Source: Ferruginibacter sp. (GTDB taxonomy: Bacteria; Bacteroidota; Bacteroidia; Chitinophagales; Chitinophagaceae). Taken from it: a DNA stretch of 49,701 nt. Under the pieces are notes generated by a model. That model made no database searches, was not told where the DNA came from, and saw only the letters and a program-made list of their open reading frames with translations. Positions within the stretch are counted from its first letter, which is position 1, and every line of letters starts with the position of its first letter. The translations under genes were made by a program, and so were the position numbers. The stretch spans positions 1 to 49,701 of the forward strand of contig JANYFT010000454.1 of assembly GCA_025359625.1 (NCBI GenBank), given 5' to 3'. Shown piece by piece: positions 1 to 9,079 of this stretch.

Positions 1-69
1 CTGAGAAACCATAATGGATTATCAACAGCAAGAAAAAAGAAGTTTATTGATGAGTTTTTGAAGGCATAA
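1..69 (+). CDS. 3' end of an unknown protein, cut by the window edge
   Basis: Frame 1 is open from the first base to a TAA at 67-69 and gives 22 residues rich in Lys and Arg, ending in IDEFLKA. It could be the C-terminus of a gene that starts outside the window. I do not recognise the family and the stretch is short enough to be chance. The direct repeats that follow at 244-300 could mean the edge of a mobile element, but nothing else supports that. Confidence 0.3.
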   Translation: MRNHNGLSTARKKKFIDEFLKA

Positions 70-243
70 AGCCATTAAATAAAATAGCTGCTACCCAGAA
101 AAGTAACAGCCATCTTATATTTTATTTGAATGGCATCAAGTTAGCCCTGGCAGGTTGCTCTCCAGCAGAGCCTGCTTCCGTTTTACTTGATAAATTAAAG
201 TTCAGGAATAACCTATGCAATTAAAAATCTTAAAAAAATAAAC

Positions 244-300
244 ACCAACATAAATGTCCACTCGAACATAAGTCCTAAAAATTACCAACACAAATGTCTA
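244..300. repeat. Pair of imperfect 17-bp direct repeats
   Basis: ACCAACATAAATGTCCA at 244-260 recurs as ACCAACACAAATGTCTA at 284-300, with two mismatches and a 40-bp period. A weaker related stretch (GAACATAAGTCC) lies between them. The rest of the 70-469 gap is AT-rich with no recognisable gene. Repeats of this spacing occur at the ends of some transposons and in regulator binding regions. Which applies here cannot be decided. Confidence 0.5.
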
Positions 301-469
301 TTACGCCGATTTTTTGCTGTTGTTTTTTGTGCTGATTACCTATTAATGATAGTTTTTATCTGATGCTGAAATAAATATTTAATCAAATAATTTAGTTTTT
401 CTTATAGAGTATTTTTTTTTCGCACACTCCATCCTCCACAGTAACGCTAAACGAAAAACTCTATAAACA

Positions 470-1928
470 TCAATACTTTAATTTCTGGTTATTTTCAAAA
501 TCATATAAACTCAAATACCTTAGTTGATAATAGGCTCCCCAAAAATCCCTTAATGCGGCTATGTAATCACGTTTGCCTGGTCTTTTTCCTGAAAGGCGAT
601 ACTTAAGTCAGTAATGCTAAGGTTACCCAGCACATATCGGTCTTTTGCAATCTGGTATTTTTCGCTGGCGATGCTGTCTGCATCTGCCGTAAGTACCAAC
701 TGGTCTTTCATCATGTCAAATAAAGTAACCTGTGTAACAATCTCCTGGGTAAATATCTGTTTATCCTGTTCTACTGCATAAGAGGCAAATTGTAAATTAG
801 CTTCTGCAGTTTTTGTTCTTGATTTTGATCTTCCCCAATCTAATATTGGAATGATAAAAGACAGTTGCACCTGCTGCTGATCTTTGGGAGATTGATATAC
901 TTTTGGAATGGTAGTACTGCTTTTTGAAAAACCCAGTTGTGCATTCAGCGATGCATTCAAACCATTATCTCCTTTTGCTTTCGCTACATCTCTCTTTGCT
1001 TCTGCAATACGGCGGGCAAAAGCGATAGCATCGCTTCGGTTGGCATAAGCTTCTGCCAATACTTTACCGGTAGATACTTTCATATTGATGATGGCCCCGG
1101 AAGCGACAGTGCTATCTTAAGTGTATCCTGCAGCCCGCTGTAGGCACGCAAATTCAGGGTAGCAATCTCCATATCCCGTTTAGCAATACCTGCCGATTTT
1201 TGTGCCTTTAATTGTTCGAGCTGCAATTGTAAAATCTCGTTTTTTGATATTTTGCCCAAATCATATTTTTCATTGGCGATGCGTAAAATATTTTTTGTAT
1301 TACCCAAATTGGTAGTGGCTATTTGCAGGTTTACCTGCGCCAGTAAAAGATCGAAAAAGTAACCACTTGCTTTAATGGAAATTGCTTCCATTGCTTCTAT
1401 ATATGCCTGTTTACTTTCATTAAATTTTAATGGCTGAATTGTTTTTTCCCATTTTAAATTATTAAACTGCCAGAGTGGTTGCGAATAACCTATACCAAAA
1501 GGCACCCCATTATATAAAGTATTCTTTCTGTCAAAATCATCAAAACGTTGTAATTGGGTGGTACCAAAAATTGTTCCTCCGGTTGCGGCAAGGCTTTGGC
1601 TGAAAGAAAGGTTTAGGGCAGAATTGTTATTATGTATTGATTGAAATAAGATGCTGCCATCCGGTTGTTGTACTTCTGCAAAAGTTTTGTTGTAAGCAGG
1701 TAAATTACCATTTAATGATAACTGCGGTTGATAGTTGGATTTAAAAGTACGATACTCCCAATATTTTGTTTCTTTAATAGTAGCCGCCTGCCGGGATGCA
1801 ATTGATTTTGCTTTTGCCATGTCCACTACCTCTGGTAATGTAAGCAGTAAAGTATCATCTGTAACCTGCCCAAAAACTTGGCTCCAGGTAGTGAACAGTA
1901 AAATAATACAGGTTAATTTTTGTTTCAT
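470..1928 (-). pseudogene. TolC-family outer-membrane efflux protein, interrupted by two frameshifts
   Basis: Three consecutive minus-strand frames join into one TolC-like protein. The first runs from ATG 1928 (MKQKLTCIILLF, a signal peptide ending near VFG-Q) and stops at 1080. The second covers 559-1083 with the sequence AYANRSDAIAFARR. A third frame, from about 575 down to a TGA at 470-472, supplies the expected C-terminus (RDYIAALRDFWGAYYQLR). The breaks lie near 1080 (an ATGA overlap) and at 572-574 (AAA on the coding strand, where one more A restores frame). Joined, the protein has the usual TolC length. It sits 5 bp downstream of the HlyD-type adaptor gene and would be the outer-membrane duct of the same export system. 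Either the gene is dead or the assembly dropped bases. Sequence alone cannot say which. Confidence 0.85.
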
Positions 1929-1933
1929 CCAGG

Positions 1934-3181
1934 TCAATTATTTATAGTGATCTCTTTTGTATTTTTGTATTCACTCATATCTGATGTTATAACTACGTCG
2001 CCGGGCTTAACGTTATCTTTAATTTCAACGTAGTCAAAATTTGACATACCAATCTGTACGGTCTTTCGTTCTGCTTTTCCATTTTTTACCATAAACAAAT
2101 CTTGTGATGAGGTACCCTTAAAAGCAGGACCATTGGCTACACGGAATATATTTGTTTTGGAAGATGTTACCAGGAACACCTCTGCTTTCATATTGGGCCG
2201 CAACAATTTATTATTGCGTTCATCTAATTGTATGCTGAAGGTGACGACACTATTTTGCACAGCGGGCTGAATGTTTACCACAGTGCCCCTTATCTGTGTT
2301 TCATTAATGCGAATGATAGCGGTCATGCCATTGTGCAACTGGTCAAGATATGTGTCAGCAATACTTCCCTGAACTTTAAAACTGCTGAGGTTAGCAATAC
2401 GGGCCAAGGCATCTCCTTCGTGTACTGCGGCGCCTATGTTTTTGTTTACCCAGGTAACCACACCATCACGGCTGGCAACAATATTGGCCAGTGTTAGCTT
2501 TCGTTCCAGCTCCTGCAGATCGTTTTGTTGTATAGCCGCTGCAATGCCCGCTTCTCTCATTTGCACCTGCATGGTTTGTTGTTTGGTTTTAATTTCATTT
2601 TCCAGTTGCTGCTTTTCCAGCATGGCTACTTTAAGGTTCAGTTCTGCCTGTTCTATATCTTCCCGGGTGCCACCACCGGCCTTGTATAAACGCTTTGCAT
2701 TTTCTACATCTGCAAGCAGGCTGTTAATCTTTAATTGTTTGATGCTGTTATTGGATTTTATATCGTAAAAACTTCTATCCAGTTCAAGTTGTAGCTTTAG
2801 TATCTCATTGTGTTTTGATTCAAGTCCAAACTTTAATTTTACCAATTCTGTTTGCGAAGCAGATTTGTCGAGGGTAAGCACCGATTGCCCTGCCTTAACA
2901 GAAATGCCGGCATCCAGTAAAACATTTTGTACAGAAGCATTAATAGGGCTGGTAATCACTTCTTCAAACTCGGGTAATATTTCTCCGGAAGCATTGATGG
3001 TATTTTCTATATTTCCTTTTTCAACTACAGCCGTTGTGATAGCTGATTTTTTTATGGAAGATGCAAAAGAAGAACGAAGCAGAAATACAGAAGCGATGAT
3101 GGCCAGCACAATGATAAAAAGAACCAGGAATCTTTTCTTTCTTTTTCGGCCCAGTACTTCTTCTCCAATAACTGTATCCAT
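1934..3181 (-). CDS. HlyD/RND-type periplasmic adaptor (membrane fusion protein)
   Basis: A 415-residue adaptor linking an inner-membrane pump to a TolC-type duct. One N-terminal membrane segment follows a basic stretch (RKRKKRF then about 20 hydrophobic residues, near 17-37). A split biotinyl-lipoyl-like domain comes next (VVEKGNIENTINASGEI, later SRDGVVTWV). The middle is a long Lys/Glu/Gln-rich alpha-helical hairpin (about 120-230), followed by a beta-barrel region. The broken tolC gene is directly downstream. No ABC, MFS or RND pump gene is adjacent, so its energy-coupling partner is unknown. In the leader at 3243-3259, GGGTTTTAGCGAAACCC is a 6-bp inverted repeat that could bind a regulator. 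That reading is inference only. Confidence 0.88.
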   Translation of the reverse strand: MDTVIGEEVLGRKRKKRFLVLFIIVLAIIASVFLLRSSFASSIKKSAITTAVVEKGNIENTINASGEILPEFEEVITSPINASVQNVLLDAGISVKAGQSVLTLDKSASQTELVKLKFGLESKHNEILKLQLELDRSFYDIKSNNSIKQLKINSLLADVENAKRLYKAGGGTREDIEQAELNLKVAMLEKQQLENEIKTKQQTMQVQMREAGIAAAIQQNDLQELERKLTLANIVASRDGVVTWVNKNIGAAVHEGDALARIANLSSFKVQGSIADTYLDQLHNGMTAIIRINETQIRGTVVNIQPAVQNSVVTFSIQLDERNNKLLRPNMKAEVFLVTSSKTNIFRVANGPAFKGTSSQDLFMVKNGKAERKTVQIGMSNFDYVEIKDNVKPGDVVITSDMSEYKNTKEITINN

Positions 3182-4468
3182 AAAAATAGTTTAGATCAAT
3201 TATCTTTCAATACGGGTGCCAAAGTAAAAGTCTGTACCAGTGAGGGTTTTAGCGAAACCCATTTTTAAAAACCGTCCGTTACCGGACAATTTGTTTGATT
3301 TTGAGCGCTTGTAATTGCAGTACTAAATCCTGAATATTCGTTTTTAAATTTAAGATAGTTACAGACACTTTAATGCCACACAAGTATGTAAAATAGCGTA
3401 GCGTGTTTAAGCTTTCCTGGGATTAAATGGTAAAGGTAAAGGAGCAAATTAAAATGTGCCAGTGTAACCCTTTCACATTTTACCATGGCCTATATTATAT
3501 CTTGCTTCCGGCCAGTAAACCTGTAAATCTGCAATGGAATATCCTGATCAAATTCAATTTTTAAAAGTATAAAATAGAAATATATTTTGTGTGAAAACGG
3601 CTACTGTTTTGTCTGCATCAAACCAACTTAACCTTTTGCCAAAAATCATTTAGCATTTAATTTTCTTAACAGTATCCATTATTATACTGAACCTGCAATT
3701 TTTTATTTTGCCACCTTTTATGTGATTTTTCAACACCTTGAAAAAATAAAATTAATCAATAGCAAATCATTATGCGATTGTTGCGGCAGGTGATGGATGC
3801 TATTTTTGGTGTATCATAAACAGCAACAACTTAAACAATTTGAGTGCAAAAACACTGGGCTTTATCGGTATTCTTTGGCAACAGCAAAGAAGGTATTGGC
3901 ATAGCGACCCGGATATATCTGGTTAATACAAAAGAAGATATTGATGCCGGAAAAGATAAAGTGCTGAAAGAAGCGATTGAAGAACTTAAGCAAAGACGGT
4001 GTAATTAATTTAGCTATGTACCCGTACAGTAATGAAAAATAATTTTGTACGGCGAGATATTTTACCCAACTCTAAATAATGGCATATCAATTTTCAATTA
4101 CCGCTTGTTCAATTTTTATAGTTAAGATTTAAATATTGATCATAGTTTGCTTTATACAAATTCAAACCGAATTTTTTTTCGAAAATTAATACCGGGTTCA
4201 AGATCTAACCTGTACTGAAATGTTATATTGCAATAGCCAGATAGATTATTAAACAGCAGCTAACCCGTCTGAAATCATTAAAAAATGATTCGGAAACTAT
4301 CCGATAAAAACGCTCAAAATTTAAAAACGCCCGAATTTTTATTCCATAGATTTTTAATTTTAAGTGTCGGGTGATTATTTTTAAACTATATGTTTTATTT
4401 TACATTGCCCTTCGGTTAAAATTAATTGTGTAAAATAAAAGTATCATATTTATTTTAATATACCAACC
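3182..4468. other. 1.3-kb region without an intact gene
   Basis: AT-rich DNA between divergent hlyD-like and HD-domain genes. Both promoters should lie here but no clear TAnnTTTG box stands out. An inverted repeat TCCGTTACCGGA is present near 3275. The only protein-like signal is the possible relic at 3844-4008. Confidence 0.6.
3844..4008 (+). pseudogene. Possible C-terminal relic, aminotransferase class V-like
   Basis: A GTG-started frame of 54 codons carries RIYLVNTKEDIDAG followed by an amphipathic KVLKEAIEELK ending. This resembles the last helices of cysteine-desulfurase or class V aminotransferases, which typically read (R/V)…(Y/H)YNT.EEID. No catalytic part is present. It could be a gene scar or a chance ORF. 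The similarity is judged by eye only. Confidence 0.28.
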
Positions 4469-5071
4469 ATGCTAAATGTAACTGCCATTCAAAATCATGT
4501 ATTATCTATACTTAAAGAAGGACTTTCCCCATTACTTACCTATCATAATTTTGATCATACACTCGACGTTATGGCACAATGCATGGCAATTGCAAAAGCT
4601 GAGGGAATAACAAATGAGCTTGTTTTATCAGAGTTGCATATTGCCTCACTTTATCATGATGCAGGCTTTTTATACGTCTATATTGATCATGAACAAAAAG
4701 GTTGTGAGATGGCCAGGGAACAACTGCCGGGTTTTGGGATCAGTAAAGTTTCGGTAGACAAAATTTGTGAAATTATTATGGCCACAAAAATGCCTCAATC
4801 TCCTAAAACCCATTTGCAACAAATCATTTGCGATGCAGATCTGGATTACCTGGGCAGGGATGATTTTTTTACCATCAGTGATAATCTATGCAAAGAAGTA
4901 TTGGCGTATAAAATTGTAAGTAACAAAAAAGAATGGGAAAAACGTCAGGAATTATTTTTACAATCACACACTTATTTTACAAAATCATCACGGAAATTAC
5001 GCACCCCAATTCAATTGGAACATATAAAAAAACTAATGGATAATAAGAAGGGACTAAAATTTAATCCGTAA
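4469..5071 (+). CDS. HD-domain metal-dependent phosphohydrolase
   Basis: A 200-residue soluble protein with the HD-superfamily pattern: H26/H30 in YHNFDH, the His-Asp pair H63-D64 in LYHDAGF, and a downstream Asp cluster in CDADLDYLG (about 121-129). These residues bind one or two metals, and the family hydrolyses phosphomonoesters or phosphodiesters, often nucleotides. The next gene encodes a cyclic-nucleotide-binding protein. A cNMP or nucleotide signalling link is therefore possible, although the 358-bp gap argues against one transcript. The substrate cannot be read from the sequence. Confidence 0.85.
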   Translation: MLNVTAIQNHVLSILKEGLSPLLTYHNFDHTLDVMAQCMAIAKAEGITNELVLSELHIASLYHDAGFLYVYIDHEQKGCEMAREQLPGFGISKVSVDKICEIIMATKMPQSPKTHLQQIICDADLDYLGRDDFFTISDNLCKEVLAYKIVSNKKEWEKRQELFLQSHTYFTKSSRKLRTPIQLEHIKKLMDNKKGLKFNP

Positions 5072-5429
5072 GGGCATGTCAAAACAAAAGGGTTTGGGTA
5101 AGAGTATTGTGGGGTGCAGGATTTCTTTATTCAAAGCTTAAACATAAATTCGATGCCGGCAAACTGGCTATCATTGTTACTATATAATAGCAGTTAGTAT
5201 ACAATTTTTTCGTATTGCTTTTGCAGTAAAGAATCAAGTTATTTTTATATTGCATGCTTAGCTGGTTTTATACACTTCTAAACTATAGCATCACCTGATT
5301 GGCGTAACTCTAATTGACAAATATTCCAGAGCGGAAAATATATTGCTTCGGAAACTGCTAACTATGTTAAAGTAAGTTTGTAATTTTATTATAGCCAATT
5401 TACTATTTTTAAAAATTAAACTTTATTTT
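5072..5429. other. Intergenic region with candidate promoter for the next gene
   Basis: No gene seen. TAAGTTTG at 5373-5380 fits the Bacteroidota -7 box (TAnnTTTG) and would give a leader of about 45 bases for the gene at 5430. No good -33 TTG lies at the standard spacing, so the promoter call is weak. Confidence 0.4.
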
Positions 5430-5885
5430 ATGTCAACGTCTGGTAACCAGGATTTATTAATGATAGAAAAAGTGTTGCTGTTAAAATCACTCAGCATCTT
5501 TAATGAAACACCTGAAACTATTCTTACAGAACTGGCGCCATTGATGCAGGAACAAGAAGTGGAACAGGGCGCTTTAATTTTTGAAGAAGGCGAACCGGGA
5601 GATTGTATGTATATTATTTTTACCGGGGAAATAAAAATTCACAAAGGCAAAACCACACTTGCCATCCTGGAGGCGAAAGAAGTGTTTGGGGAACTTTCTT
5701 TACTGGATGCAGAAACAAGGAGCGCCACAGCCACTGCAAAAACAGATTGCTTTCTTTTTAAAATAGCCCAGGAACCTTTTTATGAATTGATTGAATCAAG
5801 GCCCGAAGTAGCCATGGGATTTATTAAAATTCTTTGCAAACGTTTAAGAACACTCAACGATAGAACTGCTTTAAGGACCGGATGA
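5430..5885 (+). CDS. Cyclic-nucleotide-binding domain protein
   Basis: A 151-residue stand-alone CNB domain. The beta-barrel begins around LKSLSIFNETP. The phosphate-binding cassette is well kept as FGELSLLDAETRSATA (about residues 90-105), including the Glu and Arg that contact the ribose and the cyclic phosphate. No DNA-binding domain or transmembrane segment is attached, unlike CRP or channel proteins. Such single-domain proteins act as regulatory subunits or are remnants of larger sensors. The nearby HD-domain gene makes a shared nucleotide-signalling role possible, as inference. Confidence 0.88.
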   Translation: MSTSGNQDLLMIEKVLLLKSLSIFNETPETILTELAPLMQEQEVEQGALIFEEGEPGDCMYIIFTGEIKIHKGKTTLAILEAKEVFGELSLLDAETRSATATAKTDCFLFKIAQEPFYELIESRPEVAMGFIKILCKRLRTLNDRTALRTG

Positions 5886-5930
5886 TATTTTATGGCGAAC
5901 AAGTAAAGCGCAGTAACATATATTCTCTGT

Positions 5931-6005
5931 TTATTCCCCTATCAACTTAATTCTTTTATAGGTTTTATCTTTTTGATTACTACCTGCCTTGGCCAATGCT
6001 TTGGC
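5931..6005 (-). pseudogene. Possible C-terminal gene relic, family unknown
   Basis: On the minus strand a short frame ends AKAGSNQKDKTYKRIKLIGE before TAA at 5931-5933. The composition looks protein-like, but there is no start and no recognisable fold. It may be a remnant of a small gene or chance. It is the only signal in the 5886-6135 gap. Confidence 0.22.
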
Positions 6006-6135
6006 GTGGCACTGCAAAAAAATTAAAAGCCTTGCCTTATTTTAATATCTAAAAAAAGGATCAAATCTACAAATCAATTTTAAGGGCTATCTTACATTTT
6101 CATTAATTAAATCATAAATATTCAAATTGCAATAC

Positions 6136-6933
6136 ATGAAAAAGCATTTTTATCCCCTTGTTTTAGTAGTTATTTCTTACCTGTTTTTTACCAGCAGTAG
6201 TTTTACAACAGCAGACAAAACACCCGCAGGAGAATACTATCAGCTTACTATCTACCACACTAAAAATGCAGAACAACTAAGTGCTACAAACGCTTACCTT
6301 AAAAATATTTATTTACCGGCCTTACATAAAAACGGGTTAACCAATATTGGCGTATTCAGTTCTATTGATAATGATACTGCTATTGATAAAAAATTATACG
6401 TACTGGTACCCTTTGCCTCTTTACAAAAATTTGAAACGTTGATGAATGCCATATCTGCCGCCACATTGGTAAAAAATGACACCTCTGCTTACATCAATGC
6501 GGCTTTTAATAAAGCCCCTTATGAAAGAATGGAAACAGTGCTTTTAAAAGCATTCAGGGATATGCTGCAATTAAAAAAACCCGCATTAACTGCACCGGTA
6601 ACTGAAAGGGTTTATGAGTTACGCAGCTACGAAGGGCCAACCGAAAAATTATATCAAAAAAAGGTGACGATGTTTAATGAAGGTGGGGAAGTTAACCTGT
6701 TTAACCGGCTTCAGTTTAATGCAGTTTTTTATGCGGAGGTTTTAACCGGCAGCCACATGCCCAACCTGATGTATATGACTACGTTTAACAATAAAACAGA
6801 ACGGGATGAACACTGGAAAAATTTTGTAAATGATACCACCTGGAAAAGAATATCTGTGTTACCTGAATATTTAAACACTGTTTCAAAAGCAGATATCTTT
6901 TTTTTACGACCTGCTGAATTTTCAGATTATTGA
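6136..6933 (+). CDS. Secreted NIPSNAP-family protein
   Basis: Starts at ATG 6136 (MKKHFYPLVLVV), because the upstream TTG would only add three residues ahead of a normal signal peptide (about residues 1-27). Two ferredoxin-like NIPSNAP repeats follow, the first starting YYQLTIYHTKN and the second VYELRSYEGPTE. The double-domain, exported layout is common in Bacteroidota. These are often next to DUF1080 genes, as here: the DUF1080 gene starts 51 bp later on the same strand, so the two are probably co-transcribed. The biochemical role is unknown. A part in glycoside breakdown is inferred from the partner. Confidence 0.85.
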   Translation: MKKHFYPLVLVVISYLFFTSSSFTTADKTPAGEYYQLTIYHTKNAEQLSATNAYLKNIYLPALHKNGLTNIGVFSSIDNDTAIDKKLYVLVPFASLQKFETLMNAISAATLVKNDTSAYINAAFNKAPYERMETVLLKAFRDMLQLKKPALTAPVTERVYELRSYEGPTEKLYQKKVTMFNEGGEVNLFNRLQFNAVFYAEVLTGSHMPNLMYMTTFNNKTERDEHWKNFVNDTTWKRISVLPEYLNTVSKADIFFLRPAEFSDY

Positions 6934-6984
6934 TAGCTAACTTTTCTACAATACATAAAAAATAACCACCTAAAAATTTGCCAC

Positions 6985-7755
6985 ATGAAAGTAAAAAAAA
7001 TCTATTTACTGTTAAGCACTGCCATCATTGCATCAGCCTCCTTCGCTCAACAGGGCGATCCTAAGGCAACTGAATTTTATAGTCCTGTTCCAAAAATAAT
7101 AACACCCGGCAAAGCTATTAGCTATGCTCCTTCTGATGCCATTGTTTTATTTGACGGTAAAAACCTGGATGAATGGGTAACTACCCAGGATCCATCCAAG
7201 GCAGCAGATTGGATAGTAGCTAAAAATATATTAACCGTTAATAAAAAAGCAGGTAATATACAAACCAAAAGATCATTTACAGATTACCAGTTGCATATTG
7301 AATGGCGCATACCCGCCAACATTACCGGCGAAGGGCAGGCCCGTGGCAACAGTGGTATTTTCTTAGCCGGCACCGGCCCGGGAGATGCAGGGTACGAAAT
7401 TCAGATTTTGGATTGCTATAATAACAAAACTTATGTAAACGGACAAACGGGAAGTATTTACAAACAGTCTATTCCGCTGGCAAATGCCTGCAAAAAGCCA
7501 GGCGAATGGCAGGGGTATGATATTGTTTGGACAGCACCCCGCTTTAATGAAGAAGGCACCATAAAATCACCGGCTCATGTAACTGCTTTTCACAATGGTG
7601 TGCTGGTGCAGAATAATTATGAATTAAAAGGGGAGACGGCTTATATTGGGGCCCCGGTGTATAAAAAGCATGGCCCTGCACCCATCAAATTACAAGCCCA
7701 TGGCGATAAGAGTGAACCAATCAGTTTCCGGAATATTTGGATAAGAGAATTATAA
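6985..7755 (+). CDS. DUF1080 (3-keto-disaccharide hydrolase family) secreted protein
   Basis: 256 residues with a signal peptide (KIYLLLSTAIIASASFAQQ). The DUF1080 jelly-roll starts at LFDGKNLDEWVT and includes GNSGIFLAGTGPGDAGYEIQILD, the most conserved stretch of the family, and ends FRNIWIREL. Characterised members act on 3-keto-glycosides, cleaving the glycosidic bond after C3 oxidation. A second DUF1080 protein is encoded at 47695 in the carbohydrate locus, so the two may share substrates supplied by the GMC oxidoreductases there. Enzymatic activity here is inferred from family only. Confidence 0.88.
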   Translation: MKVKKIYLLLSTAIIASASFAQQGDPKATEFYSPVPKIITPGKAISYAPSDAIVLFDGKNLDEWVTTQDPSKAADWIVAKNILTVNKKAGNIQTKRSFTDYQLHIEWRIPANITGEGQARGNSGIFLAGTGPGDAGYEIQILDCYNNKTYVNGQTGSIYKQSIPLANACKKPGEWQGYDIVWTAPRFNEEGTIKSPAHVTAFHNGVLVQNNYELKGETAYIGAPVYKKHGPAPIKLQAHGDKSEPISFRNIWIREL

Positions 7756-8137
7756 AAGAAAGGGCCGGGAGCATTGCTTTTGTCTGATTTTTCGGTACGA
7801 GTTATGCCAGTCCAATCAAACTTCAGCAGTGTTATTTCCAAATACTCTGCTGTTATCGTTTTATCTTGAATTTCAAAGTAAAGATTAAGCACTTCCGGTA
7901 TATTTGTTTATGTTCTGTCAAAGAAACATCTGTAGCATGGAATCCATGCTTTTTAGTGTACGCCAAATACCCGTTTTAATTTTTTCAAGAATTATCTCAA
8001 TTTTCAAAACACCATTTTATTAATGGCAGCATTCTATCATCAACAAAAATTACCACTTGCAAAGACTAAAATAACAACTCCAAATTATTAATCCAATTTT
8101 GCTTTAAAAAATAAATTTACCGGTCCACAATAAATTT
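7756..8137. other. Intergenic region
   Basis: No gene recognised. An antisense frame continuing from inside the DUF1080 gene (to about 7892) has no family resemblance and is probably spurious. The strong hairpin at 7934 is described separately. Confidence 0.6.
7934..7954 (+). terminator. Rho-independent terminator
   Basis: AGCATGG-AAT-CCATGCT forms a 7-bp stem followed by TTTT. It lies about 180 bp after the DUF1080 stop and would end the NIPSNAP-DUF1080 transcript. Confidence 0.65.
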
Positions 8138-8530
8138 ATGAATACAAAAATGATTATGACAGCAACTGCTATAGTCCTGGCAATAGCAGGTTTGCTTTGT
8201 ACTTTTATGCCTGCGGAAATAGTGCATTATTTTAATGGGGAAACTTCTAAAACGCTTTTATTGCTACTACAAATTTCAGGAGCACTTTATTTTGGCTTTG
8301 CCATGCTTAACTGGATGGCCAGAACAAGCATAATTGGCGGCATCTATAACAAACCTGTTGCAGTAGCCAACTTTGCACATTTTTTTATAGCAGGCGTAGC
8401 ACTTGACAAAGGCCTGCTGGCTGATCCGCAGTTGCCGTATGTGGTTTGGGCTATTGCAATTATCTGTACAGTTTTTGCAATAGCCTTTGGCATTATTTTT
8501 TACAAAAATCCGCCTGGTAAAAAGCAATAA
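8138..8530 (+). CDS. Small four-helix integral membrane protein
   Basis: 130 residues with four predicted membrane segments (about 5-25, 40-60, 75-93, 100-122) and a basic C-terminus (PPGKKQ). It resembles small uncharacterised Bacteroidota membrane proteins of the DoxX/DUF4345-like type, but no diagnostic motif is visible. It ends 2 bp before the FMN reductase gene on the same strand, so the two are very likely co-transcribed. Confidence 0.75.
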   Translation: MNTKMIMTATAIVLAIAGLLCTFMPAEIVHYFNGETSKTLLLLLQISGALYFGFAMLNWMARTSIIGGIYNKPVAVANFAHFFIAGVALDKGLLADPQLPYVVWAIAIICTVFAIAFGIIFYKNPPGKKQ

Positions 8531-8532
8531 AT

Positions 8533-9078
8533 ATGACAAATAAAACAATGCGCATAGCTGCCATTTCGGGGAGCTTAAAATCTACTTCTTCCAACACAAA
8601 TATTTTAAGAGCTGTTGCCATGTTAGCACCTGAAAATGTTTCGATAAAAATAATTGAAGGCATTGATACATTACCTTATTTTAGCCCGGAAAGAGAAGAA
8701 GATATTGCATCAGTAAACCATTTCCGGCAACAGATTAAAACAGCAGAGGGTGTAATTATTTCAACTCCTGAATATGCTTTTGGCATACCAGGCGTATTAA
8801 AAAACGCTTTGGATTGGCTGGTATCTTCCGGCGAATTAAATGAAAAGCCTGTCACCGCCATCAGCGTATCGCCAGGGTATTTGGGTGCAGATAAAGCCCT
8901 GGCATCATTGTTACTTACACTCACCGCATTGGGTACAAATATGCATCTTACTTCCTCTTTAAGTATAGGCAGCATAAAGAATAAGATGAACGAAACCGGG
9001 GTAGTTACAGACCAGCAAACTATGAAAGCACTGGAATTAATATTGAAGGATTTAATTGATAGGATAAACGTTTTATAA
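8533..9078 (+). CDS. NADPH-dependent FMN reductase / quinone reductase
   Basis: 181 residues of the flavodoxin-like NADPH-dependent FMN reductase family. It shows the FMN phosphate loop GSLKSTSSNTN near the N-terminus and the isoalloxazine-binding STPEYAFGIPGVLKNALDWL, followed by SPGYLGADKAL. Cytosolic members reduce quinones, azo dyes or metals with two electrons. ATG 8533 was chosen for length. ATG 8548 (MRIAAISGSLK) is an equally good start and closer to the usual family N-terminus. It follows the small membrane protein by 2 bp. Its stop abuts the GlxA relic on the other strand. Confidence 0.88.
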   Translation: MTNKTMRIAAISGSLKSTSSNTNILRAVAMLAPENVSIKIIEGIDTLPYFSPEREEDIASVNHFRQQIKTAEGVIISTPEYAFGIPGVLKNALDWLVSSGELNEKPVTAISVSPGYLGADKALASLLLTLTALGTNMHLTSSLSIGSIKNKMNETGVVTDQQTMKALELILKDLIDRINVL

Positions 9079-9079
9079 T

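Noticed and set aside
2228-2768. Plus-strand frames of 89 and 110 codons inside the HlyD-type gene
   Set aside because: They are antisense to a well-supported gene, are Cys/Ser-rich and resemble no family.
7641-7892. Minus-strand 83-codon frame over the end of the DUF1080 gene and the gap
   Set aside because: Half of it mirrors the DUF1080 gene; the rest has no family resemblance and the following hairpin argues for intergenic DNA.
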